Source: Ignavibacteria bacterium
GTDB lineage: Bacteria > Bacteroidota > Ignavibacteria > Tepidaquicellales > OLB5
Length of the DNA: 54,403 nucleotides
Assembly: GCA_019912545.1 (NCBI GenBank)
Contig: JAIOIK010000130.1
Span: 1 to 54,403, forward strand
Direction of reading: 5' to 3'
The translations under genes and the position numbers were made by a program. The number at the start of each line of letters is the position of its first letter. The stretch's first letter is position 1. The notes below the pieces were generated by a model. The model did not search any database. It was not told the DNA's origin and saw only the letters and a program-made list of their open reading frames with translations. Shown piece after piece: positions 52,709 through 54,403 of this stretch.

Positions 52709-53344
52709 CTATAAACTTCCAAGTGCTGACTTAAATTCGCTGATTGATCCTTTGATATTTTTTGATGCCATGACTTCCCTTATAACTGCGACTCCGTGTG
52801 CGCCGCACCGGGCACATTTAACTGCCCTTTGTGCATTTATCCCCCCAACTGCAAAAACCGGAATTTTTACTTTCTTACACACATGGTTAAGCATTTTAAG
52901 CCCAAGCGGAGGGCCGTACTTAATTTTTGCGGGAGTCCGGAAAACAGGACCTAGTAAAACATAATCATAGCCTTCTTTTTCGGCTGAAACTGCATCACTC
53001 AATGAATGAACACTCTTTCCGCAAATCAATTTCGGAGCAAATTGCTTTACCTGAGCCAAACTTATCCCATTTACGGGTGAATGAACGCCGTCTAAACCGG
53101 CAAGTATTGCAATATCCACTCTATCATTTACAATGAGCTTAATACTTTTGTTTGAAGCTGATTTCACTCTACGGGCAAGCCTCAGAAGTTCACTAGCCGG
53201 AAGATCTTTTTCCCTGATCTGAATTGCCTTAACTCCGGCATCTATTAGCCTTTTCGTAAGAGCAATAAGATTCAATTTTGAGAGTTTTCTGCCCGTGATA
53301 ACCAGCAGGCGGAAATCAGCTTTCACTTTTGGCGGAGTTTTCAA
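52709..53344 (-). CDS. ThiE/TenI-family protein (second copy)
   Basis: The 211-residue protein shares the ThiE fold: IQIREKDLP, LIVNDRVDIA, FAVGGIN and VAVIREV. However, the GVHLG loop reads DGVHSPVNG, and the catalytic loop is GPVFRTPAKIKYGPPLGL. These changes resemble TenI, the thiazole tautomerase that makes the aromatic thiazole used by ThiE. It may therefore act one step before the neighbouring ThiE. The alternative is a redundant synthase. Confidence 0.82.
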   Translation of the reverse strand: MKTPPKVKADFRLLVITGRKLSKLNLIALTKRLIDAGVKAIQIREKDLPASELLRLARRVKSASNKSIKLIVNDRVDIAILAGLDGVHSPVNGISLAQVKQFAPKLICGKSVHSLSDAVSAEKEGYDYVLLGPVFRTPAKIKYGPPLGLKMLNHVCKKVKIPVFAVGGINAQRAVKCARCGAHGVAVIREVMASKNIKGSISEFKSALGSL

Positions 53345-53350
53345 TTTCTT

Positions 53351-53671
53351 CTAATTGATCTTCTTTACGAACTGTTCCTTGCCATCAGAATAATCAGTAT
53401 AAATACCCGAGGAATAATCGCTTTTCATTACAAAATGCCCCAGCGTATTTCCCTTTCTGCTTTCAACCCATATCTGGTCATTCTCAGGCGTATTCTCTTC
53501 ATATGTAAGCTTGTTCTTCATACCGTCAGCGTGAACAACGAAATACTCAAAGTCATCCATAACTATTGATATCTTCGAGTCACCGAAATAGTAACTTCCT
53601 ACAAGCCCCTGTGATTTTGCAGAACCCATTGAAATAAAAACAAGCAATAAAATCGGAATTAATTTTATCAT
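53351..53671 (-). CDS. small secreted protein of unknown function
   Basis: The 106-residue product has a signal peptide (LIPILLLVFISMGSAKSQG). The mature 85 residues are beta-rich with many aromatic residues (GSYYFGDSKISIVMDDFEYFVV, YSSGIYTDYSDGKEQFVKKI). There are no cysteines and no lipobox. I recognise no family. It sits between thiG and the TenI-like gene in the same orientation, a strange place for an exported protein. It is too short and plain for a T9SS cargo. Confidence 0.65.
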   Translation of the reverse strand: MIKLIPILLLVFISMGSAKSQGLVGSYYFGDSKISIVMDDFEYFVVHADGMKNKLTYEENTPENDQIWVESRKGNTLGHFVMKSDYSSGIYTDYSDGKEQFVKKIN

Positions 53672-53707
53672 ATCTTATAATGTGGTTTGATTTACTTCTC
53701 TTTGCTG

Positions 53708-54403
53708 TTATGAATTTATCATGCCATCAACCGGAGATGATGCCTTGGCATAAAGTCTTTTCGGTATTCTTCCCGCTTCATAAGCCAGTCGTCCTGCTTC
53801 AACAGCAAGCTTCATTGCTTTTGCCATTTCAATCGGATGCTGGGCCTGTGCAATTGCGGAGTTCATAAGTATTCCGTCAACACCAAGCTCCATAGCAAGC
53901 GCAGCATCACTTGCAGTGCCAACACCTGCATCAACTATCAATGGAATATCAATCATATCGCGAATGATCTGAATATTATATGGATTGCGTATTCCCATCC
54001 CTGAGCCTATTGGCGCGCCAAGAGGCATCACAGCTGCACAGCCCATATCAGCAAGTTTCCTGCAAGTAATTGGGTCATCGTTGCAATATGGCAGCACTAT
54101 GAATCCGTCTGAAATTAACTCTTCAGCCGCCTTAAGCAATTCCGTCACATCGGGAAAAAGTGTTTCATCATCGCCAATAACTTCGAGCTTTATCCAGTTA
54201 GTTTCAAGCGCCTCACGTGCAAGCTGTGCAGTCAAAACAGCTTCTTTAGCCGTAAAACATCCAGCAGTATTAGGTAGTATGGAATACTTCGAGCGGTCTA
54301 TCATGTTCATAATGCTTTCCTGACCGTTCGGACTCGTCAGATTCAGCCTGCGGATTGAAAGCGTGATGAAATCGGTTCCGCTTGCCTCAAGTGAGCGCAG
54401 CAT
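53708..54403 (-). CDS. thiG: thiazole synthase ThiG (N-terminus outside window)
   Basis: ThiG makes the thiazole phosphate from deoxyxylulose phosphate, dehydroglycine and ThiS thiocarboxylate. The visible 231 residues hold [12 protein letters not shown], the Schiff-base Lys in [45 protein letters not shown] and [12 protein letters not shown]. The first in-window Met lies inside the usual ThiG N-terminal region (family proteins have about 25-30 more residues), so the true start is past the right edge. ThiS and ThiC are probably further right. Confidence 0.95.
   Translation of the reverse strand: MLRSLEASGTDFITLSIRRLNLTSPNGQESIMNMIDRSKYSILPNTAGCFTAKEAVLTAQLAREALETNWIKLEVIGDDETLFPDVTELLKAAEELISDGFIVLPYCNDDPITCRKLADMGCAAVMPLGAPIGSGMGIRNPYNIQIIRDMIDIPLIVDAGVGTASDAALAMELGVDGILMNSAIAQAQHPIEMAKAMKLAVEAGRLAYEAGRIPKRLYAKASSPVDGMINS

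Overview
The window is an AT-rich bacterial chromosome segment (about 40% GC by eye). It most likely comes from the Ignavibacteria/Chlorobiota side of the Bacteroidota superphylum. The evidence is three secreted proteins ending in type IX secretion (T9SS) sorting domains with the NYPNPFNP signature, a Bacteroidota-style promoter (TTG, 20 nt, TAnnTTTG), a bacillithiol deacetylase (bshB1), DUF1573 proteins, and many start codons with weak Shine-Dalgarno sites or TTG/GTG. The content is mainly housekeeping. No phage, CRISPR array, rRNA operon or intact insertion sequence was seen.

Layout. 1-1.5 kb: end of one gene and a probable outer-membrane barrel protein. 1.5-5.0 kb: a two-component cassette (sensor-less histidine kinase, receiver-HisKA_3 kinase, LuxR-type regulator, two stand-alone receivers) closed by a terminator. 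5.0-7.5 kb: proline-rich DUF4190 protein, dUTPase, AI-2E-type membrane protein. 7.5-11.2 kb (minus): large membrane protein, PaaG-like isomerase, secreted YD-repeat-like protein. 11.4-16.1 kb: corA, a T9SS FG-GAP protein and a Rieske oxygenase joined by 4-base overlaps, then an SDR between two MITE-like palindromic elements. 16.2-29.5 kb (minus): sugar nucleotidyltransferase, alaS, initiator tRNA, a GIY-YIG gene between two tRNA-like relics, two secreted paralogs, valS, ParA, FAH-family protein, pyrC, cdsA, CPBP protease. 29.8-37.2 kb: outer-membrane protein, lipoprotein, mazG, dacB, uvrB, DUF192 lipoprotein. 37.2-40.3 kb (minus): nitrilase, DUF1573, DoxX/MauE, rhodanese, DUF1573, divergent from bshB1. 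41.2-45.3 kb: CHASE3-PAS sensor, ybaB-recR-methyltransferase, two lipoproteins. 45.3-50.6 kb (minus): lone sorting domain, T9SS protein, TrmB regulator with a visible operator, T9SS subtilase. 50.9-54.4 kb (minus): arfB and thiamine genes (thiD, thiE, TenI/ThiE paralog, small secreted protein, partial thiG).

The least explained material lies between genes. At least four families of palindromic repeats occur in the window. One is a double hairpin whose two best copies differ by a compensatory base-pair swap. The most unusual locus is tRNA-fMet, followed by a GIY-YIG nuclease gene flanked by two tRNA-like relics that share the same internal palindrome.
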